The notes below the pieces were generated by a model that was not told where the DNA came from, did no database searches, and worked only from the letters and a program-made list of their open reading frames with translations. Below, piece by piece: positions 20,451-30,900 of a stretch of DNA of 64,000 nt (position 1 is the first letter of the stretch; each line of letters opens with the position of its first letter). The stretch lies in assembly GCF_008011665.1 (NCBI RefSeq), contig NZ_VOWJ01000019.1:1-64000 (forward strand), in the 5' to 3' direction. Source of the stretch: Campylobacter volucris. GTDB taxonomy: Bacteria; Campylobacterota; Campylobacteria; Campylobacterales; Campylobacteraceae. The position numbers and the translations under genes were made by a program.

Positions 20451-22870
20451 TGCTAAGCAAAACTATCCAATTTTTTTTAAAATTTCCAAAAATTACTTTA
20501 AGTTTTAGCTTAGCTTTTTGTTTATTTTTTACTTTTTTTTCAAAAAATTTAAGCGTAGATGCTAGTGCTCAAAGTTTGCTTTTAGAGCATGATGAGGATT
20601 TAAAATTTTATAGAGAAATTTCAAGTCGTTATAGTGGTGATGATTTTTTAATGCTTGCTTTTACTCCAAAAGATGCAGATTTATTTTCACAAAAAAATTT
20701 AAATTTTATTAAAAATATTAGCAAAGAAATTGCTCAAATTAAAGGTGTAAAACAAGTTTTTTCTATAGCCAATGCTCCTTTACTTCAAAGTTTTAATGAT
20801 AAAGATTTAAAAGAAATTGTAAAAAATATTCCTAATATTTTTAGTCAAGATATTAATATAACTTTAGCTAAAAAAGAAATTTTAAATCATCCTTTTTATA
20901 AAAATAATCTTATTTCTAAAGATGGTAAAACTGCTGGAATTTTGATCTATCTTGAGCCTGATGAAACTTATAATGCTTTGATTCAATCAAGAGATGAAGC
21001 AAAAAATGAAAAAGAAAAAGAACATTTTAGAGTTTTGATTAAAGATCATCAAGAGCTTATGAGAGAATTTAGCAAAGCAAGATTGGATAAAATCAATAAT
21101 ATAGTTGATAAATACAGCAAAAATGATGATTTTTTACACCTTGGTGGTGTAGAGATGATTGCTAATGATATGATCTCTTATGTAAAATCTGATCTTGTAG
21201 TTTATGGTTTAAGCTTAATAGGGCTTTTATTTATAGTGCTATGGTGGTTTTTTGGTTCTTTGTATTGGGTGTTTTTGGCTTTGGGTATTTGCATTATTTC
21301 ACTTTTTACTTCTAGCGGAATTTTTGCACTTTTGGGTTTTGATATAACCATTGTTTCGTCTAATTATGTTGCTCTTGTTTTAATCATCACTGTTTCTGTA
21401 GTGATACATTTAATCGTTCATTTTATAGAAAATTTACAAAAACATCCAAAATCTAGTGTTTATAAAATATTATTATCGACTTTACTTGCTAAGGCAAATC
21501 CTAGTTTTTATGCGATTTTAACAACGATTGTGGGATTTTTAAGTTTTATTTTTTCTGATATTGAGCCTATTATTAAGCTTGGTATTATGATGAGTCTTGG
21601 AATTGCACTAAGTTTGATTTTAGCTTATGTATTTTTTGCAAGCGTTGTGGTGCTTTTACCAAGAATGAAAACTAAAAAACTTGATCAAAATTCGCTAAAA
21701 TTTCTACAATTTTGCGCAAATGCTAGTTTAAATCATAGAAAAATTATTTATTTTATAAGTGCAGTTTGTGTGGTGTTTGCTCTTTTTGGAATTTCCAAAA
21801 TTCGAGTAGAAAATAGCTTTGTTAATTATTTTAAAGATAGTTCTAGGATTAAACAAGGTTTATTAGTCATTGATAAAGAGCTAGGTGGGACTATGCCTTT
21901 GGATGTGATTGTTAAATTTAAAAATACTCAAAATAGCACTACACAAGATGAATTTGAAAAAGAATTTGAAGATTTGGCTCAAGATGATAGGTATTTTTTT
22001 AGTAGCGATAAAACAAGAATAGCAGCAAAAGTACATAATTTTTTAGCTTCGCAAAATTTTGTAGGATCAGTTCTTAGTTTGCAAAGTTTATTAGAGCTTG
22101 GAAAAAATATCAATGATGGTAAGCCTTTAGATGATTTTGCCTTAGCATTTTTATATGAAAATTTGGAAACTTCTTTTAAAAATCAAATTCTAACTCCATA
22201 TGTGAGTATTAAAAATGATGAGTTAAGATTTAGTATAAGGGTGTTAGATAGTGATTCTAATTTAAGACGCGATGAATTTATCAAAAAACTTCAGCATGAT
22301 TTACAAATACTTTTGCAAAATGATAATGTTGAAGTTAAAATCAGCGGTATTATGCTTTTATATAATAATTTACTTCAAAGTCTTTTTGCATCACAATTTG
22401 ATACTTTGGCTTTTGTTATTTTTGTTATTTTTGCTTTATTTGTGCTAATTTTTAGAAGCTTTTTTTATGCTTTTGTGGCGATTTTGGCAAATATCATTCC
22501 TTTGGCTTTAGTATTTGGTTTAATGGGATGGCTTGGAATTTCTTTAGATATTATGAGTATTACTATAGCTGCTATTTGTATAGGAATAGGTGTTGATGAT
22601 ATGATCCATTATATTCATAGATTAAAAGAAGAATTAAAACACAAAAATTTAAAAGAAGCTATAATTGCCTCACATTTGGGTATAGGTAGTGCGATTTATT
22701 ATACTAGTTTTGCGATTATTTTAGGATTTTTAGTGATGGTAGGTAGTAATTTTATCCCTACTATTTATTTTGGATTACTTACGGTTTTGGCCATGAGTTT
22801 GCTTTTATTTAGCTCTTTGTTTTTATTACCTAGTTTAATCATCACTTTTTCTAAAAAAAATAAATCTTAA
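20450..22870 (+). CDS. MMPL/RND-family lipid exporter (Cj1373-like)
   Basis: 806 residues, with two repeats each of one helix, a large periplasmic loop and about five helices. TM1 is at 13-31, loop 1 runs to about 245, helices 250-400; TM7 is near 420, loop 2 at about 440-650, helices to the end. IGVDDMIHYIHR in the second helix bundle corresponds to the proton-relay region, with adjacent aspartates. It is likely to move lipids or hopanoid-like molecules with MlaC. Loop 1 contains DINIT (134-138), a perfect acidic N-glycosylation sequon facing the periplasm. It overlaps rdgB by 4 nt, convergently. Confidence 0.8.
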   Translation: MLSKTIQFFLKFPKITLSFSLAFCLFFTFFSKNLSVDASAQSLLLEHDEDLKFYREISSRYSGDDFLMLAFTPKDADLFSQKNLNFIKNISKEIAQIKGVKQVFSIANAPLLQSFNDKDLKEIVKNIPNIFSQDINITLAKKEILNHPFYKNNLISKDGKTAGILIYLEPDETYNALIQSRDEAKNEKEKEHFRVLIKDHQELMREFSKARLDKINNIVDKYSKNDDFLHLGGVEMIANDMISYVKSDLVVYGLSLIGLLFIVLWWFFGSLYWVFLALGICIISLFTSSGIFALLGFDITIVSSNYVALVLIITVSVVIHLIVHFIENLQKHPKSSVYKILLSTLLAKANPSFYAILTTIVGFLSFIFSDIEPIIKLGIMMSLGIALSLILAYVFFASVVVLLPRMKTKKLDQNSLKFLQFCANASLNHRKIIYFISAVCVVFALFGISKIRVENSFVNYFKDSSRIKQGLLVIDKELGGTMPLDVIVKFKNTQNSTTQDEFEKEFEDLAQDDRYFFSSDKTRIAAKVHNFLASQNFVGSVLSLQSLLELGKNINDGKPLDDFALAFLYENLETSFKNQILTPYVSIKNDELRFSIRVLDSDSNLRRDEFIKKLQHDLQILLQNDNVEVKISGIMLLYNNLLQSLFASQFDTLAFVIFVIFALFVLIFRSFFYAFVAILANIIPLALVFGLMGWLGISLDIMSITIAAICIGIGVDDMIHYIHRLKEELKHKNLKEAIIASHLGIGSAIYYTSFAIILGFLVMVGSNFIPTIYFGLLTVLAMSLLLFSSLFLLPSLIITFSKKNKS

Positions 22871-23478
22871 TTTAATTTTTCCAAAAGTCTTAATATATAA
22901 TTTGCTAACTCCAAAGCTTTTGTGCGATGAGAAATTTGAAGTTTGATTTGTTCATCAAGTTCGCCTAAAGTTTGAGTAAAATTTTTCGGTATAAATAAAG
23001 GATCATATCCAAATCCATTGCTTCCTTTTGGAGTATCGATAACTAAGCCGTGCATGTAGCCGTGAGTGCAAAAATTTCCATATTTGTAGCTTATGGCAAT
23101 TGCTGCTGTGTAAAAAGCTTTGCTTTGAGTGAGGTTTTTTTCGTGTAATTTGCGTATAAGTTTTTGATTATTAGCTATATCATTTGCTTTTTTAGAATAT
23201 CTTGCTGAAAAAATTCCAGGAGCATTATCTAAAGCTTCTACGCTTATACCACTATCATCGCTTAAAATTATAAAATCATCTTTTTTTAAGGCATTAAAAA
23301 TAGTGGTTGATTTAATGAGTGCATTTTCTTTAAAACTTTTTCCATCTTCAATGATTTCAAAAGGCTTTATAACTTCATCAAGGGCATAAATTTCATAAGT
23401 ATTATTTAGAATTTTTTTAATTTCTGCTATTTTATGTAAATTAGAACTAGCAACAACAATTTTTAATTTATTTTTCAA
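22867..23478 (-). CDS. rdgB: dITP/XTP pyrophosphatase (RdgB/HAM1)
   Basis: 203 residues with the family start KIVVASSNLHKIAEIKKIL, catalytic FIILSDDSGISVEALDN (about 71-87), GFGYDPLF and the closing ISHRTKAL. It hydrolyses non-canonical purine triphosphates to keep them out of DNA and RNA. It is convergent with the MMPL gene and divergent from the MFS gene. Confidence 0.94.
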   Translation of the reverse strand: MKNKLKIVVASSNLHKIAEIKKILNNTYEIYALDEVIKPFEIIEDGKSFKENALIKSTTIFNALKKDDFIILSDDSGISVEALDNAPGIFSARYSKKANDIANNQKLIRKLHEKNLTQSKAFYTAAIAISYKYGNFCTHGYMHGLVIDTPKGSNGFGYDPLFIPKNFTQTLGELDEQIKLQISHRTKALELANYILRLLEKLN

Positions 23479-23557
23479 AGATTAGCCTTTTTGTAAATCG
23501 CTTTTAAAAAAAGTTTATCAAAATCATAGTAAAATTATCCTTTATTAAGGAGAGTAT

Positions 23558-24853
23558 ATGTTAAAAACGGTTTTGCCATTGTCTTTTATAGTTGGAACTA
23601 GATTTTTTGGATTATTTATAGTTTTACCGGTGCTAAGTTTATATGCTTTAAAACTTCAAGGTGCTAATGAATTCTTAGTAGGTTTGTTAATTGGTGTTTA
23701 TGCTTTAATGCAAATGGCCTTGCAAGTTCCTTTTGGGATAATCTCAGATAAAATAGGGCGTAAAAAAACTATGTTAATAGGGCTTATTGTTTTTATAATA
23801 GGTTCTTTGATTTGTTCTTATGCTGATGATATTTATACTATGATTTTTGGAAGATTATTACAAGGAGCTGGGGCTATAGGAGCTGTAGCAACAGCTATGA
23901 TAAGTGATTTTATCAATGAGGAAAATCGTGGTAAAGCTATGGCTATAATGGGTGCATTTATAGGACTTTCATTTGCAGCTTCTTTGGTTCTTTCTCCTTT
24001 GTTGAGTGCAAAATTTGGTTTATCGAGTTTATTTGATCTTAGTGCTATTTTGAGTTTTATTTGTATAGTATTGCTTTTTAGTGTTGTGCCAAAAGAACAA
24101 GCTATTCATCATGAAAATACAAAAACTCCTTTAAAAATACTTTTAAAAGAAAAAAATTTAGCACTTATGAATTTAACTAATTGTATGCAAAAAATGCTTA
24201 TGAGCATAGCATTTTTAAGCATTCCTTTGGTTTTGGTGCATGAGTTTAATTATCCAAGTGAGAATTTATGGCATGTTTATGTTAGCTCTATGATATTTGG
24301 GTTTTTAGCTATGGGTTTATCAGGATCTTTAGGAGAAAGAAAAGGACTTAGTAAGGAAATTTTACTTTTGGGCGTGGTGTTTTTTATTATAGCTTATGTG
24401 ATTTTTGCTTTTTCTAGTAATGCTTTGTTTTTTATGGTAGGGGTGGTAATCTTTTTTGTAGGATTTAATTTACATGAGCCTATTATGCAAAGTTGTGCAA
24501 GCAAATTTGCTAAAGTAAATGAAAAAGGTGCAGCTTTGGGGGTATTTAATGCTTTTGGTTATTTTGGAAGTTTTTTAGGTGGTATTATTGGAGGATACTT
24601 TCTGCATCATTTTAGTTTAACAATGCTTGCTAGTGTGTTGATAGTTTTATCAGTTGTTTGGTTTGTATTATTGCTATTTTTACAAAGTCCTTCTGAATTT
24701 AAAAATGTATATTTACCTTTAGATACTCAAAAAGATTTAAGTGCTATTAAAGATTTTAAAGGAGTTTTAGATGTGTATAAAAACTCTAAATTTTTAGTAA
24801 TAAAATATAATAAAAAACTTACCAGCGAAGAAGAAATTTTAGCGATTATTTAA
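23558..24853 (+). CDS. MFS transporter with a C-terminal soluble tail, YajR-like
   Basis: 431 residues with 12 predicted membrane segments up to about residue 385. MFS motif A is FGIISDKIGRKK (loop 2-3). The tail of about 45 residues (LSAIKDFKGVLDVYKNSKFL...) looks like a shortened version of the ferredoxin-like YAM domain that marks YajR-type carriers. Substrate unknown; drug efflux is the usual guess. GGAGAG precedes ATG 23558. The position after rdgB matches Cj1375 in C. jejuni. Confidence 0.75.
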   Translation: MLKTVLPLSFIVGTRFFGLFIVLPVLSLYALKLQGANEFLVGLLIGVYALMQMALQVPFGIISDKIGRKKTMLIGLIVFIIGSLICSYADDIYTMIFGRLLQGAGAIGAVATAMISDFINEENRGKAMAIMGAFIGLSFAASLVLSPLLSAKFGLSSLFDLSAILSFICIVLLFSVVPKEQAIHHENTKTPLKILLKEKNLALMNLTNCMQKMLMSIAFLSIPLVLVHEFNYPSENLWHVYVSSMIFGFLAMGLSGSLGERKGLSKEILLLGVVFFIIAYVIFAFSSNALFFMVGVVIFFVGFNLHEPIMQSCASKFAKVNEKGAALGVFNAFGYFGSFLGGIIGGYFLHHFSLTMLASVLIVLSVVWFVLLLFLQSPSEFKNVYLPLDTQKDLSAIKDFKGVLDVYKNSKFLVIKYNKKLTSEEEILAII

Positions 24854-24863
24854 AATAATCGCT
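24841..24863. terminator. Bidirectional hairpin between the MFS gene and amaA
   Basis: A 9-bp perfect inverted repeat, AGCGATTAT (24841-24849) and ATAATCGCT (24855-24863), with a 5-nt loop. It covers the last MFS codons and abuts the stop of the convergent AI-2E gene. Confidence 0.5.
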
Positions 24864-25907
24864 TTATACAAAATGTCTTTCGTTTAAAATCACATACAAT
24901 TTTAAGGTAGAAATGAAAAAAGTTAATATGGCGGGTCCTAGTATAATTCCCCAAAATCCAAAGCTTGAAATTCCAGCTATCATTGCAAAAAATATTAAAA
25001 GTTCATTAATTTGCGTTGGGATTTCTACGAGTTTGTTGTTGATCCATTTGATGATATAAGGTTTTACTAAAGTATCTGCAACAAAAGAAATCATAATCAC
25101 GCTATATAAAAATATCACTAAGGCTGCATTTAAATTGCCATTTGCAAATTCATAAAGTGATATTGGCACATAAACTAATGCCCCGCCAACTACAGGTATC
25201 AAAGAACTAAAGCAAAATAAAATTCCCATTAAAATTGCATCATAGCCATAAAATTTTGTGATGGTTCCAAAAAGTATTCCTTGTAAAATCGCATTTAACA
25301 CCATAGAGTAAAATACCACAGACATTACATTACTTACTTCGCTTAAAATTCCTTGTGTTTCTTCTTTTTGCATAGGAACTATAGTTTTAATATAGCTAAT
25401 CAAACTAGCTCCATATAAATTTGCAAAAAAGTAAAAAACACAGATTAAAACCATATCTGTTAAAAATTTTGTTCCAAATTTAGTTATGCTAGAAATATAT
25501 CCTAAGATATTTTTTGAAATAGAATTAAAATCGATACTTGCTAAAGTTTCTTGTATTTTTGGTTCTATAAAACTTAAAGATTCTGGTAATTCTAAATGGT
25601 AGCTTTTAAAATATTGTATGGTATTGTAAATATAATTGATATCAAAATTTTTAGCTGCTTTGGCAAGTTCTATGATAGCATATACAAAAGGTATGAAAAA
25701 TAAAGCTAGCATAAACAAAGTAGTTGCAAGAGCTGCTACAACTTTTTTGTCTTTAAAAATAGTTAGAAATTTTACATTGACATTGGAAGTAGAAACAGCC
25801 ATCAAACTAGCTATGGCAATATTCATCAAAAAAGGTTGAAATAAATATAACACCCAAAATAAAACAATTAAAATAAAACTAATTAGAAAAAATTTACTAT
25901 TTTTCAT
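24864..25907 (-). CDS. amaA: AI-2E family membrane protein (AmaA-like)
   Basis: 347 residues from ATG 25907. Seven to eight hydrophobic segments are visible. The family regions [19 protein letters not shown], the [12 protein letters not shown] loop and the end segment [18 protein letters not shown] match the YdiK/TqsA-type AI-2E exporter family. The C. jejuni homologue next to ruvB has been called acid membrane antigen A. The transported substrate is unproven. The start overlaps the ruvB stop by 11 nt, so it follows ruvB in one transcript. Confidence 0.78.
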   Translation of the reverse strand: MKNSKFFLISFILIVLFWVLYLFQPFLMNIAIASLMAVSTSNVNVKFLTIFKDKKVVAALATTLFMLALFFIPFVYAIIELAKAAKNFDINYIYNTIQYFKSYHLELPESLSFIEPKIQETLASIDFNSISKNILGYISSITKFGTKFLTDMVLICVFYFFANLYGASLISYIKTIVPMQKEETQGILSEVSNVMSVVFYSMVLNAILQGILFGTITKFYGYDAILMGILFCFSSLIPVVGGALVYVPISLYEFANGNLNAALVIFLYSVIMISFVADTLVKPYIIKWINNKLVEIPTQINELLIFFAMIAGISSFGFWGIILGPAILTFFISTLKLYVILNERHFV

Positions 25908-26907
25908 CAAATAAACCTTTATTATATTTTAGTTTTAAAATATCAAAGCTTTTTAAACTTGCTATGCGTCCTTTAGCAGTTCTTTCTATATAACCATTTG
26001 CAAGCAAATAAGGCTCTATGACATCTTCAATAGTGTTTTCATCTTCACTTAATGCTGCAGCTATGCTAGAAAGCCCTATAGGTTTTCTCTTAGCATCTGT
26101 TAAAAGTTCAAGATATCTTAAATCCATAGCATCAAAACCAAGTTCATTTACCCCTAGAGAATCAAGTGCTTCTTTAGCTCTTTTTTCACTAATGATATTT
26201 TCATCATTTACATCAGCAAAATCTCTTACTCTTTTTAAAAGTCTTAATGCTATTCTTGGGGTAGAACGACTGCGTTTGGCTATTTCTAAAGAAGCTTTTG
26301 CCTCACAAGTTTTATTAAGTTTTATAGCAGCTTTTTCTAAAATGATAGCAAGTTCTTCATCTTTATAAAATTCAAGGCGAAATTGCATTCCAAAACGATC
26401 TCTTAAAGGATTACTTAGCATACCCGCTCTTGTGGTAGCTCCTATGAGTGTAAATTTTGGCAAATCAATTTTTATAGTTTGAGCAGCAGGCCCACTACCT
26501 ATGATGATATCAAGTCTAAAATCCTCCATAGCAGGATAAAGCACTTCTTCTATAGCAGGACTTAAACGATGAATTTCATCAATAAATAAAATATCCCCTT
26601 CTTGAAGATTTGTCAAAATAGCTGCTAAATCACCGCTTTTTTCTATCATGGGTGCGGCTGTAGTTTTAATATTTGCACTCATTTCATAAGAAATGATATT
26701 AGCTAAAGTAGTTTTACCAAGTCCTGCAGGACCGCTAAAAAGTATATGATCTAAACACTCATTGCGTTTTTTCGCTGCTTTTATAAAGATTTGTAAATTT
26801 TTTTTGATATTTTCTTGACCTATGTAGCCATCAAAATTTGAAGGTCTTAAGCTTGTTTCATAAGTTTCATCTGGGGAAAATTTTTCAATTTCTACTATTC
26901 TATCCAT
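25897..26907 (-). CDS. ruvB: Holliday junction branch-migration ATPase RuvB
   Basis: 336 residues. The AAA+ ATPase has Walker [11 protein letters not shown] (about 60-69), Walker [11 protein letters not shown], sensor [10 protein letters not shown] and arginine-finger region [12 protein letters not shown]-terminal winged-helix domain ends [18 protein letters not shown]. It drives branch migration with RuvA at recombination junctions. It is the first gene of ruvB-amaA and divergent from the gene at 27000. Confidence 0.96.
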   Translation of the reverse strand: MDRIVEIEKFSPDETYETSLRPSNFDGYIGQENIKKNLQIFIKAAKKRNECLDHILFSGPAGLGKTTLANIISYEMSANIKTTAAPMIEKSGDLAAILTNLQEGDILFIDEIHRLSPAIEEVLYPAMEDFRLDIIIGSGPAAQTIKIDLPKFTLIGATTRAGMLSNPLRDRFGMQFRLEFYKDEELAIILEKAAIKLNKTCEAKASLEIAKRSRSTPRIALRLLKRVRDFADVNDENIISEKRAKEALDSLGVNELGFDAMDLRYLELLTDAKRKPIGLSSIAAALSEDENTIEDVIEPYLLANGYIERTAKGRIASLKSFDILKLKYNKGLFDEK

Positions 26908-26999
26908 TTTTTTCCAAAAATTAATTTTTGCTATGAAATTTTAATTTTATCTAAAATTTGCTAAAATAAACATTTAAACTTTAAATAATAGAAGTTTTT

Positions 27000-27410
27000 A
27001 TGGGGATTTTAGAGCAATTAGAGATAGATTATGAGCTTGAAGAAATCGAGCGTTTTTTGTATTTTTTTAGAAGTCTTTGTGATATTTTAGAACCTTTGAT
27101 TGTGAAATTAAGCAGTGATAGTGAAAAATACAAAGAAGCTTTAAAAGATTTAGAGCAAAATATCCATAATGTTGTATGGGCAGCTAAGAGATTAAATTTA
27201 GATGAGCTTGTAAATTTTTGCACTTTTTGTGAAGAGATTGTAAATGAAGCTTTGAAATTTGATGGTCCAGCCAGTGATGAATTTGTCGATTGGATGTTTT
27301 TAGTAGCTGAACAACTTGAAAAATATTGTGCTGATTATGAAAAAAATGCTTCGTTTTTAAGCGTGTTTAATCCTCAAATTGCAAATGTACCTGATAAAAT
27401 TTCTAAATAA
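27000..27410 (+). CDS. Small all-helical conserved protein of unknown function (Cj1361c-like)
   Basis: 136 residues, rich in Glu and Leu, with four to five amphipathic helices and no signal or membrane segment. The segment IHNVVWAAKRLNLDELV weakly recalls the histidine of Hpt phosphotransfer domains, but the HxxKG pattern is not there, so I do not assign that role. It lies between ruvB (divergent) and tmRNA, the same order as Cj1362-Cj1361c in C. jejuni. The start ATG GGG follows AGAAG. Function unknown. Confidence 0.65.
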   Translation: MGILEQLEIDYELEEIERFLYFFRSLCDILEPLIVKLSSDSEKYKEALKDLEQNIHNVVWAAKRLNLDELVNFCTFCEEIVNEALKFDGPASDEFVDWMFLVAEQLEKYCADYEKNASFLSVFNPQIANVPDKISK

Positions 27411-27411
27411 T

Positions 27412-27770
27412 GGGGACGACTTGGCTTCGACAGGAGTAGAGTGGCCTTGGTGGCATGTCGCTTTGAGCAAAGCGTAAAAAGCTCAAATTAAAATTAAACG
27501 CAAACAACGTTAAATTCGCTCCTGCTTACGCTAAAGCTGCGTAAGTTCAGTTGAGCCTGAATTTTAAGCGATACTATCTAGCTTAGAATTTGGTCATTTT
27601 TGATAGTGTAGATTAGAATTTGACAAATTTTAATTGAAATTAAAGTCTTAGTCTAGCTTGAAATTTTGGAAGGTGAGTTTGGCTAGATGAATTTTTCACC
27701 TTTGCTAAACATGTAGATGCCGTGGTTGTTTTATTTTTGGACAGGGGTTCAATTCCCCTCGTCTCCACCA
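27412..27770 (+). ncRNA. ssrA: tmRNA (ssrA)
   Basis: It opens GGGGACGACTTGGCTTCGAC and ends GGGGTTCAATTCCCCTCGTC plus TCCACCA, which together form the tRNA-Ala-like half with an encoded CCA. The tag reading frame is at 27500-27544 and encodes ANNVKFAPAYAKAA then stop, the Campylobacter tag. It frees ribosomes stalled on broken mRNA and marks the product for proteolysis. A weak -10 (TAAAAT, 27395-27400) lies inside the end of the upstream gene. tmRNA 3' ends are frequent integration sites, and the restriction module begins 196 nt downstream. Confidence 0.97.
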
Positions 27771-27966
27771 AATTCAATGTTTTAATAATAAAATTTTATC
27801 AAAGGTTCCTTGCTATTGAAAGATTTCAAGGAAGACTTCTTTTAGATTAGGTAGTAAAGTCTTTATCAATTCCAATTTAAATTACAATATAAGGCCCAAT
27901 AAGCATTTTCTTAGCATTTTAAAAAGTTCTTTTTGTTATTATTTTGAAAAAATACTAAGGTATTCT
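27771..27966. other. Spacer between tmRNA and the restriction module
   Basis: 196 AT-rich bases with no supported gene. It holds the inverted repeat described separately and a ribosome site (CTAAGG, 7 nt before the ATG at 27967). No integrase remnant and no second copy of the tmRNA 3' end were seen here. Confidence 0.5.
27806..27833 (+). terminator. Possible terminator downstream of tmRNA
   Basis: TTCCTTG (27806-27812) and CAAGGAA (27827-27833) form a 7-bp stem with a 14-nt loop, followed by GACTTCTTTT. The stem is short and the loop long, so this is tentative. Confidence 0.35.
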
Positions 27967-30900
27967 ATGAATTTTTATGAAGAAATTAAAAAATATTTAA
28001 ATAATAATCTTTTCACAAATTATACTTTAGAAGTAGATTTTCCTAGTATCTATAAATTTATAGAAAATGAAAAGATTTATGAAGAAGTTTTAGACAAGAT
28101 TATTAATTTATATGATATAGAAAAATTTAAAAAACAAAACGAACATCAATTTGAAGATGATTTTATATCAAAAGTATTAGAAATTTTAGGGTGGAAATTT
28201 GTAAGACAAGATATAAAAATCATACAAGGTAAAGAAGAAAAACCTGACTTTTTATTATTTTGTGATGAAAATACAAAAGCAAAATACGAAAATTTAAATA
28301 AAGATGTAAAAAAATCAAGTAATGACTTTACTATCATAGTGGAGTCAAAAGCTTATGAAGTAGAAATAGACAATAAAAAAGTAAAAGAAAATCCCCATTT
28401 TCAAATTTTAAGATATCTTAGTAATTTAAAGAAAAATTATGGCTTTTTAACAAATGGAAGATCTTGGCGTTTTTATGATAATTCTATACTTAGTTCAAAT
28501 AAAGTATTTTATGAGATAAATTTAGAGCAAATTATAAAAGATAAAAATTACCAAGCTTTTGCGTATTTTTATAGTGTTTTTAGTCTTATAAATTACACTC
28601 AAGAAAATCATATAGAAAAATCTTTACAAGTTAATAAAGAATCTAAAATCAAAATAGAAGATGATTTAAAATCTATCATCTATGGAACAAATGGCAATGA
28701 ATCTTTATTTGAATTTATAGGTTCTAAAATTTATAACAAAACCAAAGCTGATTTAAAGCTAATCTATGAAAATTCTTTATATTTTGTATTTAGGCTTTTA
28801 TTTATTGCTTATTTTGAAGATAAATTTGAAAATATCTTAGAAAAGCATAAATATTTTAAAAGTAAAATTAGCATAAAAACTTTATTGCAAAATTTAAGCG
28901 ATGATGAAAGCTCAAGTGCTGGCTTTGGTGATTTAGAAACTATTTTTCAAATTTATAATGAAGGCAAAGGCAATTTTGACATGCCTGTTTTCAATGGCGG
29001 GTTGTTTGATGAGAGCAAAACCACTCTTTTAAGCACACCAAAGATTTTCAGCGATAAAGATTTAAAGAAAATTTTAGAAAAATTATTATACTACAAAGAT
29101 AAAAATTTAACTTTTAAAAGAGATTATAAAACCTTAAGCATAGAGCATTTAGGCACGATTTATGAAGGCTTGCTTTCTTACTTTTTTGAAGTAGCAAATG
29201 AAGATATTTACTATGTAAGCTATAAAGAAAAGTCAAAAGAAATAGAGTGTTATTTTGACAATTATGATTTTAAAATTTTAGAAAAATCAAAAAAAGTAGA
29301 AAAATGCACCTTTTATGAAAAAGGACAAATTTATCTAAAAAATACTAGTAACTCAAGAAAAGCAAGCGCAAGCTTTTACACACCTCAATCCATAGCTAAT
29401 TTTTTAATCCAAAGTGCCTTAAAAGACAAACTAAACAATGAAAATATTTTGAAATTTAAAATACTAGACAATGCTTGCGGTAGCGGACATTTTTTAGTCG
29501 GAGTTTTAAATGCTATTACGCATATTGTTTTAAATGATTTTGAGCATTTTACAAATCTAAAACAACTCCATGAACAAGAAAAAGAAAATATCACAAATCA
29601 TATAAAAGATTTCGCGCAAGATTATGAGTTAGATGAAAGTGATGTTTTAAAACGACTTTTGCTAAAACGCATTATTTATGGAGTGGATTTAAATCCTTTT
29701 AGTATAGAGCTTACAAAACTTAGTCTTTGGATAGATAGTTTTATCTTTGGAACTCCACTTTCTTTTATAGAACATCACATAAAATGCGGCAATGCTTTGC
29801 TAGGCTCAAGTATAAGGGATTTTGAAAATTTAATAAAGCAAAATAAAGAAAATATTTTCACAAATTCCATTACTCAAGAATTTGAAATTTTACAAGAAGT
29901 ATTTGAAAAGCTTGATAATCTACAAGATACCAACGAAGAACAAATCAAACAATCCAAACAAATTTATCAAAATGAAATCACACCAAAGCTTGATAAGTTA
30001 AATTTATATCTAAACTATATCAACACGCTATATTTTGCTAACAAAGAAGAATTGCAAACTCTAAAAGCCCTAAGTCAAGATGATATGCAAAATTTAAGCC
30101 AAAATAAACAAGCAAAAACTATCATTAGCAAATATCAAAAAGAATTTAACTTCTTTAACTACGAGTTAGAATTTCCTGAAATCATAGAAAATCAAAATTT
30201 TAAAGGTTTTGATGTTATCGTAGGCAATCCGCCTTGGGATAAAACTAAATTTAGTGATGATGATTTTTTTCCACAATATAAAAGCGATTATAGAAGCTTA
30301 ATTGCTAGTAAGAAAAAAGAAATTCAAAACAATTTACTAGCTAAAGATTATATAAAACAAAATTATGAAAAACAAAAAGCATATATAAATGATTTAAGCG
30401 AGTATTATCAAAAAACTTATCCTTTAAACAAAGGTAGTGGAGATGGAAATTTATTTCGTCTTTTTGTGGAAAAAAATCTTTCTCTTTTAAAACAAGAAGG
30501 AAATTTAGCTTATGTTTTGCCTAGTGCTTTGATGTTTGAAGATGGAAGTTTAACTTTAAGAAAAGAAATTTTAGAAAATAAAACTTTAGAATATTTTTAT
30601 AGTTTTGAAAACAGACAAGCTATATTTGCTGATGTAGATTCAAGATATAAATTTGCCCTTATGCTTATAAAAAATACACAAGCAAATAATACTCATAAAA
30701 TCAAAACGATGTTTTATAAAACAGATATGAACTCACTAAAAAACAAAGATGAAATTTTAACTTTAAATTTAAAAGATATTAAAAAGCTAAGCCCAACTCA
30801 CCTAGCCTTAATGGAGTTAAAAGACAAGCAATCTTTAGAAATTCTAAGAAAATCTTATAAAGCTTTTTTAACCTTATCTTTTGATTATATAGATTTTAGA

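Noticed and set aside
26018-26368. 116-codon open frame antisense to ruvB
   Set aside because: Serine-rich shadow of the highly conserved ruvB frame, with no start signal.
27000-27410. Hpt phosphotransfer domain in the small helical protein
   Set aside because: A histidine in a helix is present but the HxxKG context is missing, and no kinase gene lies nearby.
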